The notes below the pieces were generated by a model. The model was not told the DNA's origin. It saw only the letters and a list, made by a program, of their open reading frames with translations, and did no database searches. A DNA stretch of 16,879 bases from Phoronis ovalis (taxonomy: Eukaryota > Phoronida > Phoronidae). The position numbers were made by a program, and so were the translations under genes. Shown one piece after another: positions 1-9,410 of this stretch. The stretch's first letter is position 1; each line of letters starts with the position of its first letter. The stretch spans positions 1 to 16,879 of the forward strand of contig JAOXYB010022502.1 in NCBI GenBank assembly GCA_028565635.1. Reading direction: 5' to 3'.

Positions 1-108
1 TATTTGAGGTAACAGACGTAATGTTTTTGTCGTGCCGTTTCTTGGCATCCATCGTGGCTGTATACTGGATAATGTATGGCTTGATGGTTATTATGGAAAA
101 GAAAGGAA
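1..108 (+). CDS. putative internal exon encoding a transmembrane segment (5'-partial)
   Basis: The frame with codons starting at base 3 is open from the window edge. It gives a short polar stretch (FEVTDV), then a hydrophobic run of about 25 residues rich in I, V, L, M, Y and W (including ASIVAVYWIMYGLMVIM), then a basic EKKG. This is the pattern of a membrane helix followed by a positively charged cytoplasmic flank. The exon would end at base 108, followed by GTAAGT at 109-114, a near-ideal 5' splice site, in phase 1. Acceptors of matching phase exist at 541-542 (exon from 543), 625-626 (exon from 627) and 634-635 (exon from 636), all entering the 527-1945 frame. An ATG at 21-23 is in frame but need not be the start. 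The exon is inferred from composition, donor and phase only; no homologue is recognised. Confidence 0.45.
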
Positions 109-542
109 GTAAGTTCCATCGTCTATATATTATAAATGTCATTTATAGCCGGTAGATACGGCATGTCATTATAGTTTGCTTGGCCATGTTGATGCTGTAA
201 ATTATGAACGATTTACAAATTGTAATTACAATCTTGTGTATGTAAAAGGTACTCTCGGTGGCTTGTTAGTTCGTTTCGTTCAGCCTTAGTTTATACCTAG
301 ATTTACTTTGCAATTCACGTTTGACGTATTATTTGCTAAAATCGCCTTTCTATAAATGTGTTCCTTGATGGTTGTGCACGATTTAAGAAAAAAATCCTTA
401 GTTTTAATTACATCTGATACTTGTTGCAACATAATAGCCTCTTAACATTTAGATTTTAAAATTATCATTGCACGATATATAAAATAAACTAATAATTAAA
501 AATGTGCTATACAAATTATCACCAATATGAAAAAAATTGTAG
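109..542 (+). other. putative intron or 5' flank upstream of the 472-codon ORF
   Basis: If the 1-108 exon is real, this is a 434-bp intron with donor GTAAGT at 109 and acceptor AG at 541-542. The acceptor tract is A-rich and weak (AAAAAAATTGTAG), which is the main argument against this exact junction. The stretch is AT-rich and has stops in the frame of the downstream ORF, the last being TAA at 497-499. It also contains a 7-bp AT inverted repeat at 131-147 (TATAAAT GTC ATTTATA). The alternative reading is that it is promoter and 5' UTR of an independent gene starting at 527. Confidence 0.35.
476..484 (+). promoter_or_regulatory. possible TATA-like box upstream of ATG 527
   Basis: TATATAAAA lies 43-51 bp before the ATG at 527. 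If used, transcription would begin near 505-512, giving a very short leader and skipping the out-of-frame ATG at 502. In DNA this AT-rich such strings arise often by chance, so the call is weak. It conflicts with the reading in which this region is intronic. Confidence 0.15.
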
Positions 543-1945
543 AAGATATTCGTACCAGGCAACATTACCATTTACAAAGATTACGCATGCGCCGTTTCCT
601 TCGCATACCAATCACAACACCCACAGGACGTTCAGCTTTGAATGATAACAACTATCTGACAAGGAACGAATTTGACGATATCGACGATTATCAGCGTGGA
701 GAAGACGGCAGTCTGGCCGAGAGTATTAGATGGGGCCGACAACTGGCTATAGCATTTGAATATGGTGATAGTGCGGGCGAGAATGCAGAGTTAAGAAGTC
801 GAAGTGAACTTATCATAACCCACCGAAACCGTGCATCGCCTTCTGATCCATCTGTAAATTCGACAAATCATGATTTACCATACTCACACACAAGAACGCG
901 ATCTGTTGATGTAAAAGTACAACAACCTTCTTTCAAAATGGATCAAGAAAAATCGTCAGACAGCATTAGCATTTCTGATAATTTCGATCGTAACGACAAC
1001 AGTGGCAACTTAAGGAGACGACTGTCGGATCCTGAGAATGTCGATATACAATCTAGCTCAAAATCGTCTTTAAGGGTTAGTGTGTCAGAATTATCTCTTA
1101 AGCCAAAATCTTCAGAAGAGTCACATTTAACCGCAGAACAGTTTTTAACGAGGCAATTACCCGTAAAAAGACTTTCTAGCAGAGAGCTGAAATCCGAAGC
1201 TTGTTCTGAAAAGCACAATCCATTTAGTGACGCATCGGGGGCCGGTAGCTCACAAGATCTAACTGAATCCATGAGAGCTACACAAAGTTTGACTATAACC
1301 CACAAGTTGAAAGATCTCCGTCTACAACAGCACCTTCGATGTCTCCACAGGCATCGCACCGAAATTGTTGACGCGCGTGTAGGCGCCTTTTTAGCAAGAG
1401 TAACGCAATTATCAAGCGCATGCATAGTTAGTATAAATGGAATTCAACGACGCTTTAGGAACGAAATAATGCCGATGATATCTCAAAGAGTTGCCGAAAT
1501 TTCAAGACTGATCCTTGCTAGAGCAAGGGAAAGTGAAGTTTTACCAAGAGTCCAAGAGGTGTCGCGACAAGCTACTGATGGCACGAAGAAAAGGTGCAAC
1601 GAATGTTTTGAAAAACTCACTGAACCTTTAAAAGAGCACAGTTCAAAGACAAGAAGAGAAAATAAAGTAGTTAGAATTTGCAATACATTACAAGAAACTG
1701 AGACGTATAGGGAATCTTGGATCAACCGAAACTGGGATTTGTTAAATCCGCATGTTAGGAAAGTCACAAGCATCTATGATATTGCCGTTGACAAATTATT
1801 TGATGCTTTTGAATTTGTATGTGACAAGTATAAAACTACTGAAGTAACTAATACAAGAGTAAAAGTTGATGACCAGCTGAACAATGACATCGAAACTAAC
1901 CCAGAGATTACTGCAACAAGCGTTATGATCGTTAATAGCGGTTGA
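527..1945 (+). CDS. unrecognised protein, serine-rich with basic helical C-terminal half; probably the last exon of a longer gene
   Basis: This is one uninterrupted frame of 472 codons ending in TGA at 1943-1945. An in-frame TAA at 497-499 makes ATG 527 the first possible start if the exon is contiguous, but the first codons may instead be intronic (see the 1-108 exon). Residues 1-30 are strongly basic (RTRQHYHLQRLRMRR), as expected for a stretch just inside a membrane. Residues about 85-250 are polar, Ser/Asp/Asn-rich and probably disordered. They include RRRLSDPE (163-170), which fits a basophilic-kinase or 14-3-3 type site (RxxSxP) at Ser167. Residues about 250-440 are charged with regularly spaced hydrophobics and look largely helical, with Cys at 272, 299, 357, 360, 385 and 432 and two Trp (398, 403). 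No secretion signal, zinc finger or enzymatic motif is visible. I do not recognise a family. Length, stop, downstream AATAAA and non-repetitive composition make it a real gene; its function is unknown. Confidence 0.8.
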   Translation: MKKIVEDIRTRQHYHLQRLRMRRFLRIPITTPTGRSALNDNNYLTRNEFDDIDDYQRGEDGSLAESIRWGRQLAIAFEYGDSAGENAELRSRSELIITHRNRASPSDPSVNSTNHDLPYSHTRTRSVDVKVQQPSFKMDQEKSSDSISISDNFDRNDNSGNLRRRLSDPENVDIQSSSKSSLRVSVSELSLKPKSSEESHLTAEQFLTRQLPVKRLSSRELKSEACSEKHNPFSDASGAGSSQDLTESMRATQSLTITHKLKDLRLQQHLRCLHRHRTEIVDARVGAFLARVTQLSSACIVSINGIQRRFRNEIMPMISQRVAEISRLILARARESEVLPRVQEVSRQATDGTKKRCNECFEKLTEPLKEHSSKTRRENKVVRICNTLQETETYRESWINRNWDLLNPHVRKVTSIYDIAVDKLFDAFEFVCDKYKTTEVTNTRVKVDDQLNNDIETNPEITATSVMIVNSG

Positions 1946-2084
1946 TGGTTATATTTGCATAGTAAAGTGTTATTATATATCATAATTTAGTTTAAACCTA
2001 GATATGTACTGTTTATCATAATATACAACAAAGTACAAAAATTTAGTCTTTTATAGATAACAAAATTCTGGGGAAATTGCTTAA

Positions 2085-2090
2085 AATAAA
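2085..2090 (+). terminator. polyadenylation signal AATAAA of the + strand gene
   Basis: A canonical AATAAA lies 140 bp after the TGA at 1943-1945, followed by a T/GT-richer stretch (2094-2125). It is the first canonical hexamer after the stop, and would give a 3' UTR of about 160 nt. AATAAA is common in AT-rich DNA, so the assignment rests on position. Confidence 0.5.
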
Positions 2091-2816
2091 AAGTTTTCAC
2101 TATCATTTTGATTCAGTGTTACATTACTGACTAGCAGGATGCGTGTACATGGACCTAAACATGACAATGACTGTTGTTATTTAAAAACGTACTAAGTTTG
2201 GCATAAGGTTATCACAGAAAAAAGCAAATTTTGAATGCGGTCAGTTGTGGAAAATTTATTTTACTGATAGTGCGAAACTGCAATGCTTCTTATTAATTAG
2301 TTCCGAAGCGTCCACCAGGCGGTCTAACGTCGGCCATTACTCAAAGTTTACCAATCCTAATAACCAATCGTCTGAAGGTAACAAGCTTAATTCTAAATAT
2401 TTTGCTTTGTAAATAGATAAAAATGACCCTGAGCGTCAGGTAATACAGTGTGAGGATATTTGTTGCATAGTTTAAGTGTACAGGTAACATCAGGGAAGTT
2501 AAGAGTGATCTGACGATTTTTTTTTCTTACAACACTTTGCACGCAAGTAAAAACAATTTTCATTGTTAACATTTTTAATGTATTTATAAAACCCCAATTT
2601 AAAAACTATTTACAAACAATTAAACATACAATGTTTTCTCATTAGATCACGCACGCATATTATTTTTGCTTCTTCAATGTGATCGAAATTTCCCGAGAAT
2701 TGTTACACAGTTCTCATGTCACGGTATTTATTTATAATTTATAAAAATGACCAGTTGCCGTATTTTATGCTGTTGATGTAACACCTCTAACATATTGATG
2801 TAGCGCAAATAAGTTA
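2091..2816. other. intergenic DNA, no gene seen
   Basis: AT-rich sequence between the convergent genes. No ORF of note, no paired splice signals around coding-like sequence and no RNA fold that I could recognise. A slightly GC-richer patch at about 2300-2340 does not form an open frame or a hairpin. It is most simply spacer DNA. Confidence 0.6.
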
Positions 2817-2880
2817 GGGCACTGTTCAGGCCCTGGGCACTGTTCAGGCCCTGGGCACTGTTCAGGCCCTGGGCACTGTT
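2817..2880. repeat. 18-bp perfect tandem repeat, about 3.6 copies
   Basis: The unit GGGCACTGTTCAGGCCCT occurs at 2817-2834, 2835-2852 and 2853-2870, followed by a 10-bp partial unit at 2871-2880 (GGGCACTGTT). All copies are identical, so the array is young or kept uniform. It is GC-rich (about 67%) in AT-rich surroundings. Each unit has GGGC near one end and GCCC near the other, so one strand could fold into small stem-loops. No open frame runs through it. Confidence 0.95.
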
Positions 2881-3617
2881 AAACTGTACGCTTTGATAGC
2901 CTTCTAATCGTAATAGTATACAGCTCCAGACTTTTGGAAATATATGACTTAGATCATATTATTATGTATTGTATTGCACTCATTTTTAAGTTACTATGAA
3001 AAACGCACTTACTGCACACATTCATTTTTAACACCGTCTGTTTTTATGATATCACGTTTTAATTGTCATAAAATGTATATAAACGTTATTTTTTCTGGTA
3101 TCAATCAGGACATATATGCGAGTTCTACCGACACATTTCCGATTTTATTCCGTTTGCAGTGACCACCTCATGCAACAACAGATAACTAAAACAAAGATTC
3201 ATACATAAACGTCTTTCATTTCTATAAAAAATCCTCTAACACTAAATAGATGGACAAGGATCGATATATAAGACTAATAATAGAATAATAAATGGATAAT
3301 ATAATTATTGCGCCTTTCAACAAGTATACTGATACGTACACGTATGCTATATTACCTTTAGCTGGTGACCTATTGATATATACACTGGTCATGTAGTGCT
3401 ACACTCATTTTGTCAATATGTGCGCTTGTGCATAAGCAAATAATTTTGTTTTGCTATTACATAATAAATATATATTACGATATCATAACAAAATTATTGG
3501 CACACGTAACTAATTATAAAAGTAAAACTGTCCAACATTAAACGCTGAATGTAATTTCAAAAAATAATATTTCTGGCAGATCAAATACCAGATCTTTAGT
3601 ATATTTCTTCAAGCTCT
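2881..3617. other. 3' UTR of the RGK gene plus intergenic DNA
   Basis: From 3617 down to about 3144 this is probably the RGK 3' UTR; below that it is spacer. The open frame at 2974-3162 (62 codons, + strand) has no recognisable protein character and overlaps the likely poly(A) site, so it is taken as chance. AT-rich, with no other structure recognised. Confidence 0.45.
3144..3149 (-). terminator. candidate polyadenylation signal of the RGK gene
   Basis: TTTATT on the + strand reads AATAAA on the - strand, 469 bp beyond the RGK stop codon. It is the first canonical hexamer I find downstream of the stop in that direction. Variant hexamers closer to the stop were not convincing. Position is the only support. 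Confidence 0.35.
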
Positions 3618-3883
3618 TCATAGCTGGAATAAATTATCACATGACTTTGAAGGAGGTGAAGAATGTTTGAAAAATTTTGTGATGAGTCCTTTTGCCGCTT
3701 TATGCACGATATTGTTATTGTTATTATGGCATTTCTTTGATCTTCTACTGTTCTTCCCTAGCTTTTTCTCATGCAAGCGGATCTGGCTAAGAGTTCCAAC
3801 TAATAATTCGTCAACTTGATGATTCAAAACGGCTGAAGTCTCGATAAATTTACACTCATACGTGGAAGCAGCAGCTCTTCCTT
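3618..3883 (-). CDS. RGK GTPase, coding exon 4 (ETSA motif, basic tail, C-terminal SKSCDNL)
   Basis: Acceptor TTTTTACAG ends at 3884; the stop TGA is at 3620-3618. Encodes 332-419. CKFIETSAVLNHQVDELLVG (342-361) is the G5 region and the helix after it. The tail 368-404 is rich in Lys/Arg with hydrophobics (KKLGKNSRRSKK, then KGLITKFFK). In RGK proteins this type of tail binds calmodulin, 14-3-3 and acidic lipids. A run of five Asn (385-389) is coded by a short AAC/AAT repeat and is probably a lineage-specific insertion. The protein ends SKSCDNLFQL (410-419), with the conserved RGK cysteine at 413. That Cys is seven residues from the end and is not a CAAX prenylation box. Confidence 0.94.
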
Positions 3884-4430
3884 CTGTAAAAATATAGTTT
3901 TAACTTCATTAGTATTTTTGCAATTATTTTAATTACAAAAATTGTACTGTGCTAATTAGTTAATTACATGAGACCTGCTGACCGCTATTCAATAACCTTT
4001 GATTTGTCCATTAGGAACTGATAAGCCTAAATTTAATGTACTTTTTTTGACAAATTGAAACTGTTATTAAAATTCTTTCTGATACAAGTATTCAGAAGAG
4101 GTTTCGCACTCAAAGATCTGTGTATACGCATAAGTTATATACCCTAACTACATAAACGTTTTTTCCATAGTTCACAATTTTTATAAATATCCACGAATCT
4201 AAATTCCTAAATGATGCACCCGTACTACTGTGCCGGTTTACCAATATGTAGTTTTAACTGCAAAATTATCGAAAAATAGTTTAATCATCGTTTTTTTTTT
4301 TGTTTTTTTTTGTGAGGCTTAATATGATATTTGCACTCTTTTTCCGCATAACGACCATATATAGGTCAGTTTTTATTGCCAATGCCAGCGTTTCAAAAAT
4401 TTATGTATGACGTAAGACAGATGTACATAC
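3884..4430 (-). other. RGK intron 3 (547 bp)
   Basis: GTATGT...TTTTTACAG on the - strand. It contains a poly(T) tract on the + strand at 4291-4311 (T11-G-T9), which is poly(A) in the transcript sense. No ORF or RNA gene recognised. Confidence 0.9.
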
Positions 4431-4614
4431 CTTCTGTGGGTATTTGTCGTAATCTAGCCAAATCACTTTTATTGCCCACTATAATGATAGCGGAAGATTT
4501 CTGTTCTTCTTTTCTAAGTCGATATAACAGATCTGTGACGTAATCAAAAGATGGCCGATCAGTTACCGAGTAAACTATCACGTACGCATCTGCACCAACG
4601 TCGTTTAGCACGTT
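4431..4614 (-). CDS. RGK GTPase, coding exon 3 (core beta strands and NKSD)
   Basis: This 184-nt exon encodes residues 271-331 plus one base. Acceptor TTTTTACAG precedes 4614 and donor GTATGT follows 4431. DAYVIVYSVTDRPSFDYVTD (279-298) is a hallmark RGK stretch, followed by AIIIVGNKSDLARLR (312-326). NKSD (318-321) is the guanine-specificity motif, intact apart from the common Lys-Ser form. The next exon restores TEEGRAAA across the junction (331-337), which matches the family and confirms the splice. Confidence 0.93.
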
Positions 4615-6241
4615 CTGTAAAAATATATGATTGTTATTTTAAGATCAAGATCAAAATTTAAGCCATTGAGCAGTTATGAATCGTTTCACTTTTTCTGACA
4701 TAGTATGTGCGAAATATTTAAAATGCATTTTTGTACGTTGTCGTATCAGGAGAGACCCAGCCAAACTAAACAGAATTAGCACGTGATCATTTATCATTTT
4801 GGGATATTTCAGGTTAGTGCTTATACGCTAATAAACGCTTTATTCTTAGAAATTCAAAGATTTGGCTATGCTACTGTTATTACAAGAATACAATGTGGAA
4901 TAATTGTCAGTGTTATTGGTATTCTAGCGGAATCTGATATATCGCATGTATATTTATAGAACATAGCGTAAAACGGAGCTTGTAATGAATAAGTGTAACA
5001 CATTATACAAATAAGGCAGTTGTATTAAATATTTTTTTATAATATTCAATATTCGTCTGACATCGGTACTTCAAAAAATGATATCTTACTAGTAACAGAC
5101 AAGCTAACATGGACAAATTATTATAAGTTTCTAATTAGTCCCAGGTTTGACAAATGATACAATAGCATAGTTTCCTCTCCAAGAGTGATCTACATGCCAA
5201 TACTACAATCAATGTAACCTGTTTTTTCTTTCCATTATTAAGCATGTAACATTTTCGACATGATGTTTCTATAGTTTATCTATATTTAACGCAAAGGTTG
5301 TGGGAAGAAATATTTCCGTACAAAGAGTTTATCTAGGAGAAAAAAAACTAATGAACTTGTATTAAAGATAATTCCCTCTGATTGATGGTGGATATTTTTA
5401 TTCTGAGATAATTGCATATAAACACTGTGTGTCTTTTTAGTTCCAAGGTCAGCAGTGTTATGTACTGAAAAAGCTTTTAAGCACAATACAACATAAATTG
5501 TTTCTTTCTTTAAACTAGTATGTTTATAATATTTTGTAGTTTCATGTACACACTCTCTCACATTTTTTATATTTAGTTATTATTATAATTAGGTTTTAAT
5601 AATTCTCATTAAATGTGTGTATATTACTTTTTGTCTTTTAATTTTACTACATCCACATACCGATAACAGACATAAGTTTCTTCCTGCAGAAGTTAATCGT
5701 GCATCGTATCGCATGAAATTAAAGTATAATTTAACTATATATTACGTTTTACTTAAAACATTTTCCTATGCAATATTTTTCAGAGACATTGACGTATCGA
5801 ATGTTGACATATCAATTACAGAAGTGAAAATTGTATAATAGTCACATCCCTTAGCGAATGGGAAAGTCATTTACGAGTCATTTACGAGATTTAGGTAATC
5901 AACATTATTTCACGGACTCAAGAGTCGTAGTGATTACCAAGAAAAACAATTTAGTCATAACATTTTTCTTGGTGATAATAACACATATTTATATCTTAAA
6001 AAAGCCAGTGACGTTTTGAATTTCCACCTCTTTATAAAGAAGCGAAAACAAAAACCCACGCAGGTTTCGGACTTGATTCCAAGAATACGAACATAATTGT
6101 GATCTTCCTACCGATAAGACTTTGAAATATCAGCAATACTCAGGGATGAATCTTAAAGTACTTTCTGAGGGCCTGATTAGTGTGTTCTATGGCGCCTATA
6201 CATCAATTTATTAACAATAATTAACAAAATGTCCAACGCAC
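4615..6241 (-). other. RGK intron 2 (1627 bp)
   Basis: GTGCG...TTTTTACAG on the - strand. The longest frames inside (5286-5561 on the - strand, 5617-5838 on the + strand) look like chance AT-rich frames with no domain and no flanking signals. It contains a two-copy 11-bp tandem repeat at 5865-5886 (unit AGTCATTTACG). Nothing else recognised. Confidence 0.88.
5865..5886. repeat. 11-bp tandem duplication in RGK intron 2
   Basis: AGTCATTTACG occurs twice head to tail (5865-5875 and 5876-5886), identical. A minor replication-slippage product. Confidence 0.9.
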
Positions 6242-6324
6242 CTGTCCTTGGTCTTCCAAAAAGTTCATAGTCGATTCTTCTTTATCAAGCAAAACAGACA
6301 CAGACATCTCTGTTGATTCGGTAT
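6242..6324 (-). CDS. RGK GTPase, coding exon 2 (switch/G3 region)
   Basis: This 83-nt exon is too short to show up as a long ORF. Acceptor TTTTTCAG (AG at 6326-6325) and donor GTGCG (6241 downward) flank it. It completes codon 243 and encodes 243-270, beginning DTESTEM and continuing SVSVLLDKEESTMNFLEDQGQ in two runs of beta-strand character. The SVxLLDxEES stretch is the strand that precedes G3 in RGK proteins. Where Ras has Asp-x-x-Gly-Gln, this protein has Glu266-Asp-Gln-Gly269-Gln270, so the usual Asp is replaced by Glu if the alignment is right. RGK proteins are known for non-canonical G3 motifs and weak or absent GTP hydrolysis. Confidence 0.88.
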
Positions 6325-7432
6325 CTGAAAAACAAAAATGAAAATTATATGAAGGTGTCAATGCCTAGTACATAATATCACATACACACTTTACATTGAT
6401 AGTCCCGGTTCTTACGTACTTGCATGTAGAATGCGTTATGGTGCCAACAAGGTAACTTTACACAATATAGCTAGAAAAAACACATTAATTAATTATAAGA
6501 TTTTGACCGATATTGATGATACGGGTATGAAATCAATTCTTCTAAATGTGTTAAACAAAATTTATTTTTAAAAGCAGATATTATTAAATGTGTTATGTGC
6601 TAAAAATATTATTCATTTTTTATTACGTAATAAATGACTTGTAATATAAATCTCTTCAACCAATATAAAGTCTATATATAGTTCCATCCCTGATATATCT
6701 CGTGCGGTTATTTCAAGGTAATTAAATTAGCTTGGTTAAATACAACAGCATGTGACGCACATGAAAAAGAAAAGAGTGTGAGTCACAGGCCAGATTTTAG
6801 CCGCTTTGCCATTTTTTAACTGTAATTGTTATTTCGATATGCGGGACATTACAGTTGGTTGCACGATTTTGGGGGCACTGATGCTTGAACAATATCACTA
6901 GACTAGTGAAAAAATTTAAAAGTATCTAATTTTGAAGTACACATAACAGTACTAAAATTCTTCCATTCATACAGTGAATTTATACACTAATGGATACCTG
7001 TATATAGCCACAGGAAGGAGTGTGAGATAAAGTACTAATTTACTAGTAATCATGATATTTTGCAACCTGCAATTTAGTGTACTTAGTATATAATGTAACT
7101 TAAAATACAGCAAGAATTATGCTACGTTTTTATGTTATGCAAGAATTTCAAATTTAAGATAATTACAAACGGTGACATCGTGATATTATGCCGTCAAAAG
7201 TAATAAGTCTGAATATAGATTAACATATATATGAGTCCTTGACTTATATTTAATGCTAAGGATTAAAAAAATGGCCTTGAGGATATCGCAAAGTTATACA
7301 GGCTATTTCAAACACCTTTAAGTTGCATGGATAATGAGGTCGGGTTCTTGTTGATGGGAGTAATAATAATTTGTTAAAACTTGTATCCAAGTGAAACAAG
7401 CTAGCTAGAGATATATTTTAAAAAGATCGCGT

Positions 7433-7453
7433 TGTATGGTTCTTCACCATACA
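7433..7453. repeat. perfect short hairpin (8-bp stem, 5-nt loop)
   Basis: TGTATGGT (7433-7440), loop TCTTC, ACCATACA (7446-7453). Stem is perfect. It is too short for a microRNA precursor by itself. Confidence 0.8.
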
Positions 7454-9382
7454 GGAATTTGATAAAGCATAACTATTTCTCACCCATGGCGGCAGGTGTA
7501 TTTGTAGAACTTCACCTTCAAATGCTAACTAAACAACTTTCAACGCTCTTAGCGTGGCAGTTTTAAATTCCAGTCAAATACTTGGGATTTTGTGTAAACA
7601 ATTGTATTGGGAATTCTCCATATTTACCAAGTAATACTTTTAACCCGCTGTTTGTTTTCATGGATTATAATAGATATCTTTGAGATATTTTTTCTTTTAA
7701 TATATTTTTTGTATTTATTTCATTTGAACTATTCGATTACCTGTCCATAAGGGAACAGCTAGCAGTTTGTATCCGCTTCAATTACAAATTTGCAAATGTC
7801 CATGTGGCTATATTAGATTACTTCATAAAAATATTTACAAAAAACATTAATTTAATTTTCTGCTCATACTAACATAAAACACTGTAATTTCTGGCAACAG
7901 ATTGGGTGAAAACTGAGTTATTTTTATTCATCTGCTATTTTAAGATAGAAGTCCAATAACAAATATAATCTAGTAGTAGAGAAGAGAGTAGTTGCTAGCA
8001 GACTTAGAATAACAACTGACACGTGTTTCTTATGTTTTGAGAAGCTTCACTCGCATGCATTTTTATGTTTTATGTTTTACTAAATCCTCATGAAATATCG
8101 AATACGGTGTACAAGGGTACTGAACTCGTGTACTTATATATGTGGCTTCAATACGGGCTCATTACATTATAGTTGCAAAACATTATATAAATAGAAAGTC
8201 GCAATATTATAAATTAAACTGCGGGTGGAAATGATGACATTTCTGATACATACTGTAAATATTATTAATCTTTAACTAAAATTAATCCCTTCAAGCAATC
8301 AGCACGTAATTCAACAGAAACAAGGGTAAAGTCACAAAAAGTACGTAGTTATGAGCCGTTCTATAATCATTACCACTGCTTTATTACTGGTGCTTCAAGC
8401 TTTTTTTCCCCTAGTTTTTCAATAAATAGATACAGACGTGATAAAATTCTACAAAGGTTATAACTGTAGTTATGCAGGCTATGAAAGCGCTATTCTCGGG
8501 ATATATTTTCCTATTTGTGATATGCATCTTTTCCATAAATCTATGTTTTGCAAAAATTGTTCATAACAGCGTGATGCAACTTGTCGATAACATCTTGTCA
8601 GCCATTCATGCGTACTTTTGGTAGATGATGTTCCTATTTTTATGTGTAATTGATTATTTATATAGGAAATATGCAATTAGATGACCAAAGGCATCGAGTG
8701 CATGTCAAACTGCCTTTTATAATACATTAGTGCGATTGCAATTGTAAATAAGAACAAGTGTTATGTAATAACAATAGTTTGCCAAATGTTCTTCAAAATA
8801 TTTTGCAAAGTGCATTTGTAAATAAAAAAACAGTTTATACATTAAACAGTTTGACAACAACATTTAAAATATTTAGCTACTTAAAAATAATAATGCGACA
8901 AGAGGATTGTATATTTTCATAATAATTTCCGTGTTCTCATAAATCAAAATCTACGATCAAAAGCATTTAAGCTTAACCATAAACAAATCATAACGTTACT
9001 TATATTTGTACATGTCAGTGACTTCAAATGTTATATTTGTTCGATGCATAACGCACAAGATTAATATAAGAAACAGTGACGTTAAAACCTACAGTGAAGA
9101 ACCAAAAATATATAATAAACATATATAGTTAAACTACATACATGATAAGGACTGGCAGTATCATCTAGTTATTGTAAAAACACAACTTTCAGTAATATAA
9201 AAAAAGCAAATGTCAAACTTAATTTTCTGATGCAAATCCTGTGTGATGCCATATACTAATTTTCTGGATAAGTTGAAACTTGACGTAGCAAGATCAGACA
9301 AATTGCGTTTTATTGATCAGAATAAAAACCCGTGAGATTGTGCATTCTTGTAATTATAAAACAGTTTATCTATTTAATTTCA

Positions 9383-9410
9383 CAAGGATTGCCTGCTGAG
9401 GTAATCCTTG
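9383..9410. repeat. tight hairpin (12-bp stem with one G:T pair, 4-nt loop)
   Basis: CAAGGATTGCCT (9383-9394), loop GCTG, AGGTAATCCTTG (9399-9410). Eleven Watson-Crick pairs and one G:T pair. Pairing stops at both outer ends, so it is a 28-nt stem-loop rather than a microRNA-length fold. Confidence 0.85.

Noticed and set aside
943-1425. 160-codon open frame on the - strand
   Set aside because: It lies wholly opposite the 527-1945 coding frame, has a biased Leu/Cys/Ser composition, and shows no signals of its own. It is a shadow of the + strand gene.
5286-5561. 91-codon open frame on the - strand
   Set aside because: It falls in RGK intron 2, has no recognisable domain and no matching splice or poly(A) context. 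Frames of this size occur by chance.
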